A stretch of 64,000 bases of DNA from Avoscillospira_A sp052117125 (lineage in GTDB: Bacteria > Bacillota > Clostridia > Oscillospirales > Oscillospiraceae). The position numbers were made by a program, and so were the translations under genes. The stretch lies in the NCBI RefSeq assembly GCF_052117125.1, contig NZ_JBQKJT010000007.1, positions 62,001 through 126,000 of the forward strand, written 5' to 3'. The notes beneath the pieces were generated by a model. That model was not told the DNA's origin, made no database searches, and saw only the letters and a program-made list of their open reading frames with translations. Position 1 is the first letter of the stretch; each line of letters begins with the position of its first letter. Positions 15,604-24,008 of the stretch are shown piece by piece.

Positions 15604-18318
15604 TCAGCGGAGCACTGCGTGCAGCTGCTCTTCCAGAGCGCCGAGGACCTTGGAAATGACGGGAGCAATGTCTTCATCGCTGAGGGTTTTGTCATCAGCG
15701 CGCAGCTCCAGGGAAAAAGCGACAGACTTTTTGCCCGCATCGATACCTTTGCCGCGGTAGACGTCAAAGAACGTGACTTTCCGCAGCAGCTTACCGCCGG
15801 CAGCGGCGATGCAATTCTCCAAGGCGCCCACGGTGACAGACTCATCGCAGACCAGTGCCAGGTCACGGGTGACAGCGGGGAACTTGGGCAGGGGAACGTA
15901 TTCCGGATCAGCGCCCTGGGCGGCCATCAGCTGGGAGAAGTCCAGTTCAGCGCAGTAGAACGCGGCGTCCACTCCGTAATCCTGAGCCACCAAAGGATGA
16001 ACCTGTCCCAACACACCGACGCGGCAGCCGTCCACAAAGACTTCAGCGCAGCGGCCGGGATGATAGGAGGGATTGGAAACAGCGGGAGCGGTAAACTGCA
16101 CGTTTTCGGCCCGCAGATCGTCGAGGATTGCTTCCACAGCGCCTTTGAGGGCATAGAAATCCATATCGCTGCCGTAGGCACCCATGGAAAGGACCTTTTG
16201 CTCGTTGGCCAGCCCGTCTTTACCGTCGGGCAAATAGATGCGGCCTACCTCGTACAGTTTTACGTTCTGGTTGCGATAGTTGTAGTTTCGGGTCAGGATG
16301 TCCAACATAGAGGGCAGCACCGTGGTCCGCATGATGGAGGTGTCCTCGCCCAGGGGGTTGAGGATTTTAAAAGACTGACGGCGAGCGTCCGCCTGAGGCC
16401 AGCGGATTTTGTCGTAGCAGGTGGGAGAAATAAAGGAATAGGTGATGATCTCATCGTAGCCCATGGCACGGCACAGGCTGCCCAGACGGCGCTCCAGCGT
16501 CTCTTCGGGAGAATAACCGCCCAAAGTGGTTTGGCCCCGCATCAGGGTGCAGGGGATTTTGTTGTAACCGTAGAATCGGGCCACCTCTTCGGCTAAGTCG
16601 GCAATTCCGACCACATCGGCACGCCAGGAGGGAATCACCACATCGGCGGGGCCGTTGGGGAAATCCTTCTTCTTGGTGACAATGCTCACCCGCTCCAGAT
16701 ACTGGTACATATCTACGGCGGGAATGTCGGTGCCAAGCAGAGCGTTGACCCGGTCGGGGTCCATACGGATGGTGTGCTCCTGGGGCACATAGTTGAGAAT
16801 ATCAATAACGCCGTCCAGCACTTCACCGGCGCCCAGCAGTTCCACCAGCTCACAGGCACGGTCCACGGCAGGCAAGGTATTCAGGGGGTCCAGGCCCTTT
16901 TCAAACTTGGCGCTGGCCTCGGTGCGCATACCCAGGGCCAATGCGGCCTTGCGAATGGCGGTGCCGTTGAAGTTGGCGGATTCAAAAACCACGTCCACGG
17001 TATCGTCCACGATTTCGCTGTTCTCACCACCCATGATGCCGGCCAGACCGACGGCACGCTCGTCGTCGGCAATGACCAGCATGGAGGAATTGAGTTTGCG
17101 GACATTGCCGTCCAGGGTGGTCAGTTCCTCGCCGTTCTTAGCCCGGCGCACAATGATTTTGCCGCCCTTGACGTAACGGTAATCGAAGGCGTGCATGGGC
17201 TGGCCGTACTCCAACATAACGTAATTGGTGATATCCACAATGTTATTGATGGGACGGACGCCCATGGCGCGGAGCCGCTCCCGCATCCACTTGGGGGAGG
17301 GAGCAATCTTGACGTTGCGAACCATGCGGGCTGTATACCGGGGGCACAGCTCCGGGTCGGGGGTCTCCACGTCCAGCAGTTCCATCAGGTTACCGCTGCC
17401 GCCGCCTTTTACCACAGGGGTGTGGAGGTTCATGGGCTCATCATAGGTAGCGGCTACCTCCCGGGCCAGACCGATGACGGAAAGGCAGTCGGGACGGTTC
17501 GGGGTGATTTCAAACTCCACCACATGATCGTCGGCGCCGATGATTGGCTTGATGTCGTCGCCGGGGGCAATACCCTCTTCCTGTAGGACAAAAATGCCGT
17601 CGGGGATGCAGTGGGGGAACTCCGCCTGTTGGGCGTGGAGGTCTGTCAGAGTGCAAATGGCGTTGTCCTTGGTGTTGTAAGCCACCAGGTCATCGGCATG
17701 GATGTTGGGGCACATAGTGTCGGTCTCAGCCGTGGTGTCACCCAGGTTCACGGAAATATGGAAAGTGCCGTTGCCCAGAGGTTTGCATGCCAGAACCTTG
17801 GCAGCCACCACGGGGCCATAAATTTTGTGACCCGGCTGAATATCAGCGGGGATCGAGGGCTTGTCCTTGTCCAAAGGCTTATAGTCGCCCAAAATGGCGG
17901 CGGGGGTGATGGCGGCGTAGGGAAAATCCCGCTCATCCAAACCCAGTTCGGAGAGGCCGCAGAACATACCGTTGGATACCATGCCGCGCAGCTTGCCTTT
18001 CTGAATCTTTACGCCGCCGGGCAAGGTGGATTTGTGCAGAGCCACGGGCATCAGATCGCCGGGATGAATATTCCACGCGCCGGTGACAATCTGGATGGGC
18101 TCACTTTGGCCCACCTCCACCTGGCAGACCCACATGTGGTCGGAGTCGGGATGGCGCTCCATAGACAGGAGACGGCCCACAACGACATTGGAAATCTCCG
18201 CACCCAGGTCTTCGGTGGTTTCCACCTTGGAGCCGGAGAGGGTCATGGTTTCGGCGAAGTCTTTATCATCAGCATCCACGGAGACAAACTCGCGGAGCCA
18301 CTTTCTGCTCAGATTCAT
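15604..18318 (-). CDS. pheT: Phenylalanyl-tRNA synthetase beta subunit with an enlarged tRNA-binding region
   Basis: Beta chain of the (alpha-beta)2 PheRS, bearing B1-B8 domains. 904 residues, about 100 longer than the usual near-800. An EMAP-II/OB tRNA-binding domain (about 40-150, VVVGRLLSMERHPDSDHMWV) is followed by an extra stretch (about 165-255) that again reads VVAAKVLACKPLGNGTFHISV, like a second degenerate OB unit, before the normal B3/B4 block EITPNRPDCLSVIGLAREVAA. The B5 domain (PDRVNALLG) and C-terminal anticodon-binding FDX-ACB domain (ALVCDESV to LEEQLHAVL) are present. ATG at 18318 lies 18 bases after pheS. Under T-box control with pheS. The extra unit could affect editing or tRNA binding; that is inference. 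Confidence 0.95.
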   Translation of the reverse strand: MNLSRKWLREFVSVDADDKDFAETMTLSGSKVETTEDLGAEISNVVVGRLLSMERHPDSDHMWVCQVEVGQSEPIQIVTGAWNIHPGDLMPVALHKSTLPGGVKIQKGKLRGMVSNGMFCGLSELGLDERDFPYAAITPAAILGDYKPLDKDKPSIPADIQPGHKIYGPVVAAKVLACKPLGNGTFHISVNLGDTTAETDTMCPNIHADDLVAYNTKDNAICTLTDLHAQQAEFPHCIPDGIFVLQEEGIAPGDDIKPIIGADDHVVEFEITPNRPDCLSVIGLAREVAATYDEPMNLHTPVVKGGGSGNLMELLDVETPDPELCPRYTARMVRNVKIAPSPKWMRERLRAMGVRPINNIVDITNYVMLEYGQPMHAFDYRYVKGGKIIVRRAKNGEELTTLDGNVRKLNSSMLVIADDERAVGLAGIMGGENSEIVDDTVDVVFESANFNGTAIRKAALALGMRTEASAKFEKGLDPLNTLPAVDRACELVELLGAGEVLDGVIDILNYVPQEHTIRMDPDRVNALLGTDIPAVDMYQYLERVSIVTKKKDFPNGPADVVIPSWRADVVGIADLAEEVARFYGYNKIPCTLMRGQTTLGGYSPEETLERRLGSLCRAMGYDEIITYSFISPTCYDKIRWPQADARRQSFKILNPLGEDTSIMRTTVLPSMLDILTRNYNYRNQNVKLYEVGRIYLPDGKDGLANEQKVLSMGAYGSDMDFYALKGAVEAILDDLRAENVQFTAPAVSNPSYHPGRCAEVFVDGCRVGVLGQVHPLVAQDYGVDAAFYCAELDFSQLMAAQGADPEYVPLPKFPAVTRDLALVCDESVTVGALENCIAAAGGKLLRKVTFFDVYRGKGIDAGKKSVAFSLELRADDKTLSDEDIAPVISKVLGALEEQLHAVLR

Positions 18319-18336
18319 GTTTCCTACGCTCCCTTC

Positions 18337-19362
18337 TTAAAACTGCTCCAGGAACCGCACGTCGTTCTCAAAGATCAGACGCAGGTCGGCGATCTTGAAG
18401 CGGCGCATGGCGGTACGCTCCAGGCCAATGCCGAAGGCCCAGCCGGAATACTCGTTGGGGTCGATGCCGCTCATCTCCAGCACTCTGGGGTGAATCATAC
18501 CGGCGCCCAAGAGCTCAATCCAGCCCTCGCCTTTGCAGGTGGGACAGCCCACGCCGCCGCACTTGTGACACTGGACATCCATCTCACAGGAGGGCTCGGT
18601 GAAGGGGAAGTGGTGGGGCCGGAAACGGGTCTTGGTGCCCTTGCCATAGAGCTGTTCCACAACGGTATTGAGGGTGCCTTTCAGATCAGCCATGGTGACG
18701 TTCTTGTCGATGACCATGCCCTCCACCTGATGGAACATGGGGGAGTGGGTGGCGTCCACCTCGTCTTTGCGGTAGACGCGGCCGGGGGCGATGATGCGGA
18801 TGGGCAGATCCATGGTGTCCATGGCACGGACCTGCATGGGGCTGGTCTGGGACCGCAGCATCACACGACTGTCGGTATCAAAATAGAATGTGTCGGACCA
18901 GTCGCGGGAGGGATGGCCCTCTTCGGCATTGAGACGGTCGAAGTTCAGCTCGGCCAGCTCTACCTCGGGGCCGTCCAGGACCGTAAAGCCCATGCCGATA
19001 AAGATTTCTTTAATTTCATCCAGGGCGATATACATGGGGTGACGGTGACCGATTTTGGCTTCGGTGCCGGGAACCGTCACATCCAGAGCCTCATCCAGAA
19101 GCCGCTGTTCCAATGCCTTGGCCACCAGTTCCTTTTTGGCGGTCTCCATGGCCGACTCAATGGCGGCGCGGACATCGTTGGCAATCTGGCCCATGACAGG
19201 GCGCTCCTCTGCAGAGAGCTTGCCCATCTGTTTCAAAACGGTGGTCAGTTCACCCTTTTTGCCGAGAAAGCGGACCCGCAGTTCCTCCAGCTGGGCCGGA
19301 TCGGCGGCAGCGGCTACGGCGTCCAATGCTTGGCGACGGATCGATTCAAGCTGTTCTTTCAT
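18337..19362 (-). CDS. pheS: Phenylalanyl-tRNA synthetase alpha subunit
   Basis: Catalytic chain of PheRS, class II fold. 341 residues: N-terminal coiled coil (about 1-85), motif 2 region TSPMQVRAMDTMDLPIRII (about 175) and motif 3 GWAFGIGLERTAMRRF (about 308). A Cys cluster CHKCGGVGCPTCKGEGW (about 270) is seen and could bind zinc; similar clusters occur in some bacterial PheS. ATG at 19362 with AAGGAG; a longer in-frame start at 19383 lies in the ribosome-site region and is not favoured. First gene after the T-box. Confidence 0.97.
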   Translation of the reverse strand: MKEQLESIRRQALDAVAAAADPAQLEELRVRFLGKKGELTTVLKQMGKLSAEERPVMGQIANDVRAAIESAMETAKKELVAKALEQRLLDEALDVTVPGTEAKIGHRHPMYIALDEIKEIFIGMGFTVLDGPEVELAELNFDRLNAEEGHPSRDWSDTFYFDTDSRVMLRSQTSPMQVRAMDTMDLPIRIIAPGRVYRKDEVDATHSPMFHQVEGMVIDKNVTMADLKGTLNTVVEQLYGKGTKTRFRPHHFPFTEPSCEMDVQCHKCGGVGCPTCKGEGWIELLGAGMIHPRVLEMSGIDPNEYSGWAFGIGLERTAMRRFKIADLRLIFENDVRFLEQF

Positions 19363-19401
19363 AGTCGTTCTCCTTATCATCAAACTGTGACTTCAGGCAA
19401 T

Positions 19402-19650
19402 AAAAAAAGCCTTCCTCCCCAAAGGGGACGAAAGCTATGCTTCCGCGGTACCACCCGCAATTCGCCTGACAGCGCACTTAAAACCTTTAACGGAGTGACC
19501 CGGCCCGCTCTACCACCCGCATAGGGCTTCAAGGGGCAACTCCCGGGAGAAAGCCTTCCATCGAACAGGGAACCTTCCCAGCAGCCGGTCCTCTCTGTAC
19601 CTGTTCCGACGATGGGCGGCAGCCCGTTCATCGCTTTTTTCATATCAAGT
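19402..19650 (-). promoter_or_regulatory. T-box riboswitch (tRNA-Phe) controlling pheST
   Basis: Minus strand: AGAGAG element and GGCTGCTGG of stem I, a likely TTC specifier (plus-strand 19549-19551, before TCCCGGGAG as in the tyrS leader), T-box GGGTGGTACCGCGG (plus 19443-19456) and a terminator (19402-19435) of about 10 paired bases and seven Ts. It feeds pheS then pheT. The TTC assignment rests on alignment with the tyrS leader. Confidence 0.92.
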
Positions 19651-19653
19651 AGT

Positions 19654-19682
19654 ATTCTAGCACAGCCTCTGGAAAGATGCAA
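19654..19682 (-). promoter_or_regulatory. Promoter of the pheST T-box transcript
   Basis: Minus strand: TTGCAT, 17-base spacer, TAGAAT, a few bases upstream of the T-box leader. Confidence 0.6.
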
Positions 19683-19774
19683 CCTCCAAAATGGAATAAA
19701 CCTGGGACGTTTGCATAAATATCCTTGCAGATGGGACACGCTGTGTCCCCAGTGGATCAGCGGAGGTGAAAACC

Positions 19775-20350
19775 ATGAGAAAAATCTGGAAAGGGGCTGT
19801 AGCGGCGGGGCTTTGCCTGACTCTGGCGGCCTGTGGAGGCGAGGAGACATCGCCGGTACAGGAGGCGTTGTCGTTCCGTACCGATCTGTTGGCGGTGGAC
19901 CAATGCAGCTTTACCGCCCAGGCAACGGCGGACTATGGAGAGCGGGTCTATACCTTTGGCCTTGACTGTGTCTATGAGCCCCGGACGGACCGGGCGGAAT
20001 TGACGGTGATGGAACCGGAGTCCATTGCCGGCATCACAGCAACCATGGAGGGAACGGACGGGACAGTGGCCTTTGACGGTACGGCTCTGGAATTGGGCAC
20101 ACTGGCCAGTGGTAAGACAGCGCCCCTGGCACTGCCCCAGCTGCTGGGGCAGGCATGGACCGGTGGGTATATTGAGTCCCAGACAGCGGCGGACAGCGGA
20201 TTCCTCGTCACCTACCAGGTGGGATATGAGCAGGACGCGCTGACGGTGTACACGGCCTTCGATGAAGCGGGCGTGCCTTTGTGGGCCGAGGTCTACTATG
20301 AAGGCATCTGTATATTGCAGGCGGAACTTTCCAATTTTGCCATGGAATAA
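19775..20350 (+). CDS. Lipoprotein of unknown function
   Basis: 191 residues with a classic lipoprotein signal: basic MRKIWKG, hydrophobic core, lipobox LAAC with Cys at about 19, so it should be anchored outside the membrane. The mature part is acidic and beta-rich with Thr/Ala-rich strands (TDLLAVDQCSFTAQATADY; TDRAELTVMEPESIAG) reminiscent of lipoproteins that bind or fold like LolA/LppX, but no family is recognised. ATG at 19775 is 8 bases from GGAGG; GTG at 19766 overlaps that site and is rejected. Divergent from pheS. Confidence 0.78.
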   Translation: MRKIWKGAVAAGLCLTLAACGGEETSPVQEALSFRTDLLAVDQCSFTAQATADYGERVYTFGLDCVYEPRTDRAELTVMEPESIAGITATMEGTDGTVAFDGTALELGTLASGKTAPLALPQLLGQAWTGGYIESQTAADSGFLVTYQVGYEQDALTVYTAFDEAGVPLWAEVYYEGICILQAELSNFAME

Positions 20351-20506
20351 CAGGGTCCGACCGAACGGGACAGACATAGAATGATGCGGGAGCCGAAGAA
20401 CGGTATAGATCCGGTCACTGCGTGGGAGAATATGGTTGACCACGTTACATACCGCTTCACCGGGGTGTGTAACGTTGGGAACATTTTTTCGCGGAGTGTG
20501 AAGCCT

Positions 20507-20860
20507 ATGGATACCAACGTGAAACGCGGCGACATTTTTTACGCCGACCTGAGCCCCGTGGTGGGCAGTGAGCAGGGCGGGACTCGCCCGGTGCTCATCG
20601 TGCAGAACGATATGGGAAACCGCCACTCACCAACGGTGATCGCGGCGGCCATCACCAGCCAGACGGGAAAAGCAAAGCTGCCGACGCACATCGACCTGGC
20701 GGGTCATAATGTGGGCCTGACCAAGGACTCGGTGGTGCTGCTGGAACAGATCCGGACCATTGACAAGCGACGGCTGCGGGAACATATGGGACGGCTGGAC
20801 CCGGAACTGATGGATCGAGTGGACTCGGCCATCGCTGTCAGTTTTGGCTTGCACAACTAA
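20507..20860 (+). CDS. Type II toxin, PemK/MazF (EndoA/NdoA) family
   Basis: Sequence-specific endoribonuclease fold. 117 residues matching B. subtilis EndoA closely: VKRGDIFYADLSPVVGSEQGGTRPVLIVQND, SPTVIAAAITSQ, LPTHIDL, DSVVLLEQIRTIDKRRL (shown in pieces). The catalytic Arg/Thr/Gln region (GTRPVL, AAITSQ) is intact. ATG at 20507 is preferred because the upstream 42 residues of the open frame do not belong to the family. No antitoxin (MazE/EndoAI) gene is found in the 150 bases upstream or downstream, unlike the usual alr-endoAI-endoA layout, so the partner must be elsewhere or absent. Confidence 0.9.
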   Translation: MDTNVKRGDIFYADLSPVVGSEQGGTRPVLIVQNDMGNRHSPTVIAAAITSQTGKAKLPTHIDLAGHNVGLTKDSVVLLEQIRTIDKRRLREHMGRLDPELMDRVDSAIAVSFGLHN

Positions 20861-20913
20861 GGGATTTCCGCTATAATCAAACTATCGACACGTAGTTTGA
20901 GAGGAAACCATCC

Positions 20914-21414
20914 ATGAAACAACATCGCATCTGTCTAAAAATTTTCGGCATTGCCGTGGCTGTCACAGCGGTTGTGGGCCTGACCATGGCCGTCTCCGGC
21001 AACAATACCGCATCGGACCCTCTGGTAAGCCTCAGCTACCTGACGGGGACGTACCGGACCAATCTCCTCAAGGATGTGGAGGCAGATATCCAGGCGGAAA
21101 GCCAGAAATTGTCGTCCAGCTTTTCCCAACAGGTTTCCGAACTGAAGGGAACCATGAGCGGCCAGACAGTGACGGCGGAGAAGAACGACTTTTCCACCCA
21201 GTCTCTGACGGCCGGGCAGCAGTTCACTGTCCGGACCGGCGGGGAAGTGCTGGTGCTCAGCGGCTCGGTCAAAGCGGTGGGCAGCGGTCTCACCGATGTT
21301 ACCGCTGGTACAGCGGTCTCCGCCGGCGGCAGTTTGACGGCCAATCACCTGTATGTAGCCGGGGCCGACTGTGTTCTGGAGGCCACCGGCACGGCCAAGC
21401 TGTTGGTAAAGTAA
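20914..21414 (+). CDS. Putative membrane-anchored extracytoplasmic protein, unknown function
   Basis: 166 residues: a single hydrophobic N-terminal segment (about 9-27, FGIAVAVTAVVGLTMAVSG) acting as anchor or signal, a short helix with coiled-coil character (about 50-80, LLKDVEADIQAESQKLSSSF), then a beta/Gly-Ser-Thr-rich domain with QFTVRTGGEVLVLSGSVKAV that looks like a small beta-sandwich or beta-helix rung. No family was recognised. GAGAGGA precedes the ATG. Its stop overlaps the next frame, and a terminator follows directly. Confidence 0.7.
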   Translation: MKQHRICLKIFGIAVAVTAVVGLTMAVSGNNTASDPLVSLSYLTGTYRTNLLKDVEADIQAESQKLSSSFSQQVSELKGTMSGQTVTAEKNDFSTQSLTAGQQFTVRTGGEVLVLSGSVKAVGSGLTDVTAGTAVSAGGSLTANHLYVAGADCVLEATGTAKLLVK

Positions 21415-21426
21415 TGGAATATCCAG

Positions 21427-21472
21427 ACACCTCCCGCATATCCATGGAACATGGAGAACGGGAGGTGTTTTG
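21427..21472 (+). terminator. Terminator-like hairpin whose 3' arm is the next gene's ribosome site
   Basis: Perfect 10-bp arms ACACCTCCCG (21427-21436) and CGGGAGGTGT (21459-21468) followed by TTTTGT; a smaller TCCAT/ATGGA stem sits in the loop. The right arm contains GGAGG for the ATG at 21474, so the hairpin can stop transcription and hide the ribosome site. Confidence 0.75.
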
Positions 21473-21473
21473 T

Positions 21474-21971
21474 ATGGAACGAGAAATCCCCATGCGCTAT
21501 GGCGGCGATACCGTGGGCCATGCCACCGTGACGCGGGAAGGATTGTACCACCGGATTCGCTGCGTCTGTGAAACCGTGTCCTCAGAGGTCCTGCGGGCCT
21601 ACGGTACAGTGGACGGGCAGGACGTGCTCCTGGGCGTATTGATGCCGGAGGGGGGACAGCTGACATTGGACCGGCGGTTTGCCTGCTCAGCCTGTCCGCT
21701 GGACCGTTTGGAGACGGTGACCGTTGGCGGACCGCCCGGCGCATGGCAACCATGGCAGGGAGCCGTGGGACCGGTGACGGTGGCGGGCGGCCGTGCCAGA
21801 CAGTCCAATGGCAAATTGCTTCTGGCGCTGCCGTATCACCGTGGAGAGCCGGTGGACTATCTGCCGGTGCTGCGGTATTGTACGCCCACGGAGTTGGATG
21901 GGCGGACCTGGATGGTCTTGGACACCGACCAGCTGCCGGAGGAATGGCGGCCAAGGTCGGAACCGTCGTAA
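21474..21971 (+). CDS. Conserved protein of unknown function
   Basis: 165 residues, no signal or membrane helix. It starts at the ATG with GGAGG eight bases away; the frame runs back to 21414 without a ribosome site. The N-terminal part is a repeated beta-strand pattern (MRYGGDTVGHATVTREGLYHR; RAYGTVDGQDVLLGVLMPEGGQLTLDRRF), seen in other small Clostridial proteins; the rest is Pro/Arg rich. Two Cys lie in FACSACPLD. No function proposed. Convergent with the SLH/NlpC gene across a terminator. Confidence 0.65.
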   Translation: MEREIPMRYGGDTVGHATVTREGLYHRIRCVCETVSSEVLRAYGTVDGQDVLLGVLMPEGGQLTLDRRFACSACPLDRLETVTVGGPPGAWQPWQGAVGPVTVAGGRARQSNGKLLLALPYHRGEPVDYLPVLRYCTPTELDGRTWMVLDTDQLPEEWRPRSEPS

Positions 21972-21972
21972 A

Positions 21973-22011
21973 AAAACGGATGCTGTACCGTGTGGGACAG
22001 CATCCGTTTTT
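21973..22011. terminator. Bidirectional terminator
   Basis: Perfect 14-base arms (21973-21986, 21997-22010) centred on CGGATGCTGT, A tract on the left and T tract on the right, between convergent genes. Confidence 0.9.
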
Positions 22012-22021
22012 ATGTTGGGTC

Positions 22022-23107
22022 TTAGTTGAGAATGCGGCGGGCGGCTGCGAAGTGATTGTAGTAATAACCGGATGTAATGGTATCCACGGTGACGCCGCGG
22101 GTGGTGTTGGCGGCGTGGACCATCTTGCCGTCGCCGATGTAAATGCCTACATGGGTGATCCAGGCGCTGGAGGAGTAGGTGTTGCTGAAGCAGATCAGGT
22201 CGCCGGGCTGCAGCTGGTTGAAGGACACAGAGACACCGTTTTTCACCTGATCGTTGGCCACACGGTTGATGGAGTAGCCGAAGTGTGCATAGACATACTT
22301 GGTGAAGCCGGAGCAGTCGAACACTGTGGGACCGTTGCCGCCGAAGACGTAGTCGCAGCCCACGAACCCCAGGGCGTAACTGACCAACTGCGCGGCCTCG
22401 GAGGAAGCGGCTTCTTCCTTGGCGGCTTCTTCCAGCTTTTTGACTTCTTCCTCTGTCAGCCAGTCGGTGTTCAGAAAAGCCTGGGCATTTTTATAGCACC
22501 GCAGGAACATGACAATGGCCTGCTGACGGGAGGTGGTGCTGGTGGGGTCCAAATAGGTGGCGTTTCCGGCGGTAGTGCCGCCAACGATACCCAAGCCGAC
22601 GACCTCCTGCGCAGCGGACTCTGCCCAGGTGCCGACCTCATCGCGGTCGATAAAACCGGCCAAATAATCCTTGGTCAAATGAATGGGCATATTGACGCAG
22701 CGGTTGAGGTTGGAAATAATGACGAAAAATTCCTGTCTCGTCAGGAGCTGATTGGGACGGAAGGTACCGTCGGGATAACCGCCCACAATACCGATTTCAT
22801 AGGCGGCACAGACCAGGGGGTCGTTGGTATCGGTGAAGTAATCGGTGCGGTTGGGGTGGGGGGTATTACCGGTAAGTTTTTCATAGGCCAGGGTGGCGAT
22901 ATAGCACATCTCCATGCGGTTGATGTCAATGCTCATATCGGCATTGGCCAGGGCATCTGGCAGCAGGTCCAGCATTTGGGCTTCGTTGAGGTTGGAGAGG
23001 GCCCAATCGCTGGCATTGGTAAAGGCCAGCGTGGGAACCGTCAGAGATAGAACGGCGGCCAGCGTCAAAAGCAGCGCTGTACCGCGGCGAAACAGTGTTT
23101 TGATCAT
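22022..23107 (-). CDS. SLH-repeat NlpC/P60 cell-wall endopeptidase
   Basis: 361 residues from ATG 23107: signal peptide (about 1-29, ending TLAFT), three SLH-like units (about 35-205, with YFTDTNDPLVCAAYEIGIVGG and GYPDGTFRPNQLLTRQEF) that would hold the protein to secondary wall polymer, a charged Glu/Ala/Lys spacer (about 215-240), then an NlpC/P60 domain with VFDCSGFTKYVYAHFG and THVGIYIGDGKMVHAAN. The active Cys and His are intact. The ATG overlaps the xth stop (TGATG), which suggests translational coupling; a GTG at 23110 is the alternative start. Terminator on the far side is shared with the convergent gene. Confidence 0.9.
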   Translation of the reverse strand: MIKTLFRRGTALLLTLAAVLSLTVPTLAFTNASDWALSNLNEAQMLDLLPDALANADMSIDINRMEMCYIATLAYEKLTGNTPHPNRTDYFTDTNDPLVCAAYEIGIVGGYPDGTFRPNQLLTRQEFFVIISNLNRCVNMPIHLTKDYLAGFIDRDEVGTWAESAAQEVVGLGIVGGTTAGNATYLDPTSTTSRQQAIVMFLRCYKNAQAFLNTDWLTEEEVKKLEEAAKEEAASSEAAQLVSYALGFVGCDYVFGGNGPTVFDCSGFTKYVYAHFGYSINRVANDQVKNGVSVSFNQLQPGDLICFSNTYSSSAWITHVGIYIGDGKMVHAANTTRGVTVDTITSGYYYNHFAAARRILN

Positions 23108-23871
23108 CACAGTGTATCCTCCTTGCATGTGATGCTGACAGGGCAGTGGTCGGAACCGAAAATATCGCTATGGATGGCGGCGTCAGTTACGGCGCCGGCC
23201 ATGCGGTTGGAAACCAGGAAATAGTCAATACGCCATCCAGCATTGTTCTTGCGGGCGTTGAACCGGTAACTCCACCAGGAATAGGCGCCGGTGGCGTCAG
23301 GGTGCAGATGGCGGAACGTATCCGTGAACCCGGTGGCTAACAGATCGGTGAACTTGCCGCGCTCCTCGTCGGAGAAACCGGCGTTGCCCCGGTTGGGGCC
23401 TGGATTTTTCAGGTCGATCTCTTGATGGGCCACATTGAGATCGCCGCAGGCAATGACGGGCTTTTGGGCGTCCAGCGCGGCCAGATAGGACCGGAAAGCA
23501 TCATCCCAGGCCATGCGGTGGTCGAGGCGTTTGAGACCGTCCTGGGCATTGGGCGTGTAGCAGGTAACCAGATAGAACGATGCAAATTCCAGGGTAATCA
23601 GCCGCCCCTCGGTGTCCAGCTCCGGAACCCCCACACCATAGGTGACGGACAATGGTTCAGTTTTTGTGAAAATGGCTGTGCCGGAATAACCCTTTTTCTC
23701 AGCGTAATTCCAGTATTGATAATAACCGGGCAGCTCCAGTTCCAGTTGACCCGCCTGTAGTTTCGTCTCCTGTAGACAGAAACAGTCGGCATCCAGCGCG
23801 GCAAACGAGGTGAGAAACTCTTTCTGCAAGCACGCTCGGAGACCGTTGACGTTCCACGATACGAAACGCAT
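23107..23871 (-). CDS. xth: Exodeoxyribonuclease III (AP endonuclease)
   Basis: Class II AP endonuclease/3'-5' exonuclease of base-excision repair. 254 residues with RFVSWNVNGLRACL at the start, LQETKLQ (metal-binding Glu, about 37), the YTPNAQDGLKRLDHRM segment, GDLNVAHQEIDLKNP (about 147), and SDHCPVSI (catalytic His) near the end. ATG at 23871 is nine bases after GGAGG; an ATG at 23880 is too close to that site. Divergent from murT; overlaps the SLH/NlpC start. Confidence 0.95.
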   Translation of the reverse strand: MRFVSWNVNGLRACLQKEFLTSFAALDADCFCLQETKLQAGQLELELPGYYQYWNYAEKKGYSGTAIFTKTEPLSVTYGVGVPELDTEGRLITLEFASFYLVTCYTPNAQDGLKRLDHRMAWDDAFRSYLAALDAQKPVIACGDLNVAHQEIDLKNPGPNRGNAGFSDEERGKFTDLLATGFTDTFRHLHPDATGAYSWWSYRFNARKNNAGWRIDYFLVSNRMAGAVTDAAIHSDIFGSDHCPVSITCKEDTL

Positions 23872-23972
23872 GGAATCCATTCCTCCAAATCGACAAAATA
23901 TTTCATGCTGTTACAGATTGTAACAAATTCAATGCCGTTGTGCAACTGGATTTTTCGGCCATGGTCCCATGG

Positions 23973-24001
23973 TTGTAAACGGCGAGAATTCGTGTTATAA
24001 T
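23973..24001 (+). promoter_or_regulatory. Promoter of murT-gatD
   Basis: TTGTAA, 17-base spacer, TATAAT; the -10 ends only 7 bases before the murT ATG at 24009, so the transcript should start at or within a base or two of the start codon. Confidence 0.65.
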
Positions 24002-24008
24002 CCATACC

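Noticed and set aside
17611..19524. 637-codon plus frame
   Set aside because: Lies opposite pheT/pheS and the T-box; composition typical of an antisense shadow.
19733..19749. Palindrome GGGACAC/GTGTCCC before the lipoprotein gene
   Set aside because: Possible operator or hairpin, but a single 7-bp stem with no other sign.
19380..19850. 156-codon minus frame
   Set aside because: Covers the T-box leader of pheST; the conserved RNA elements explain the sequence.
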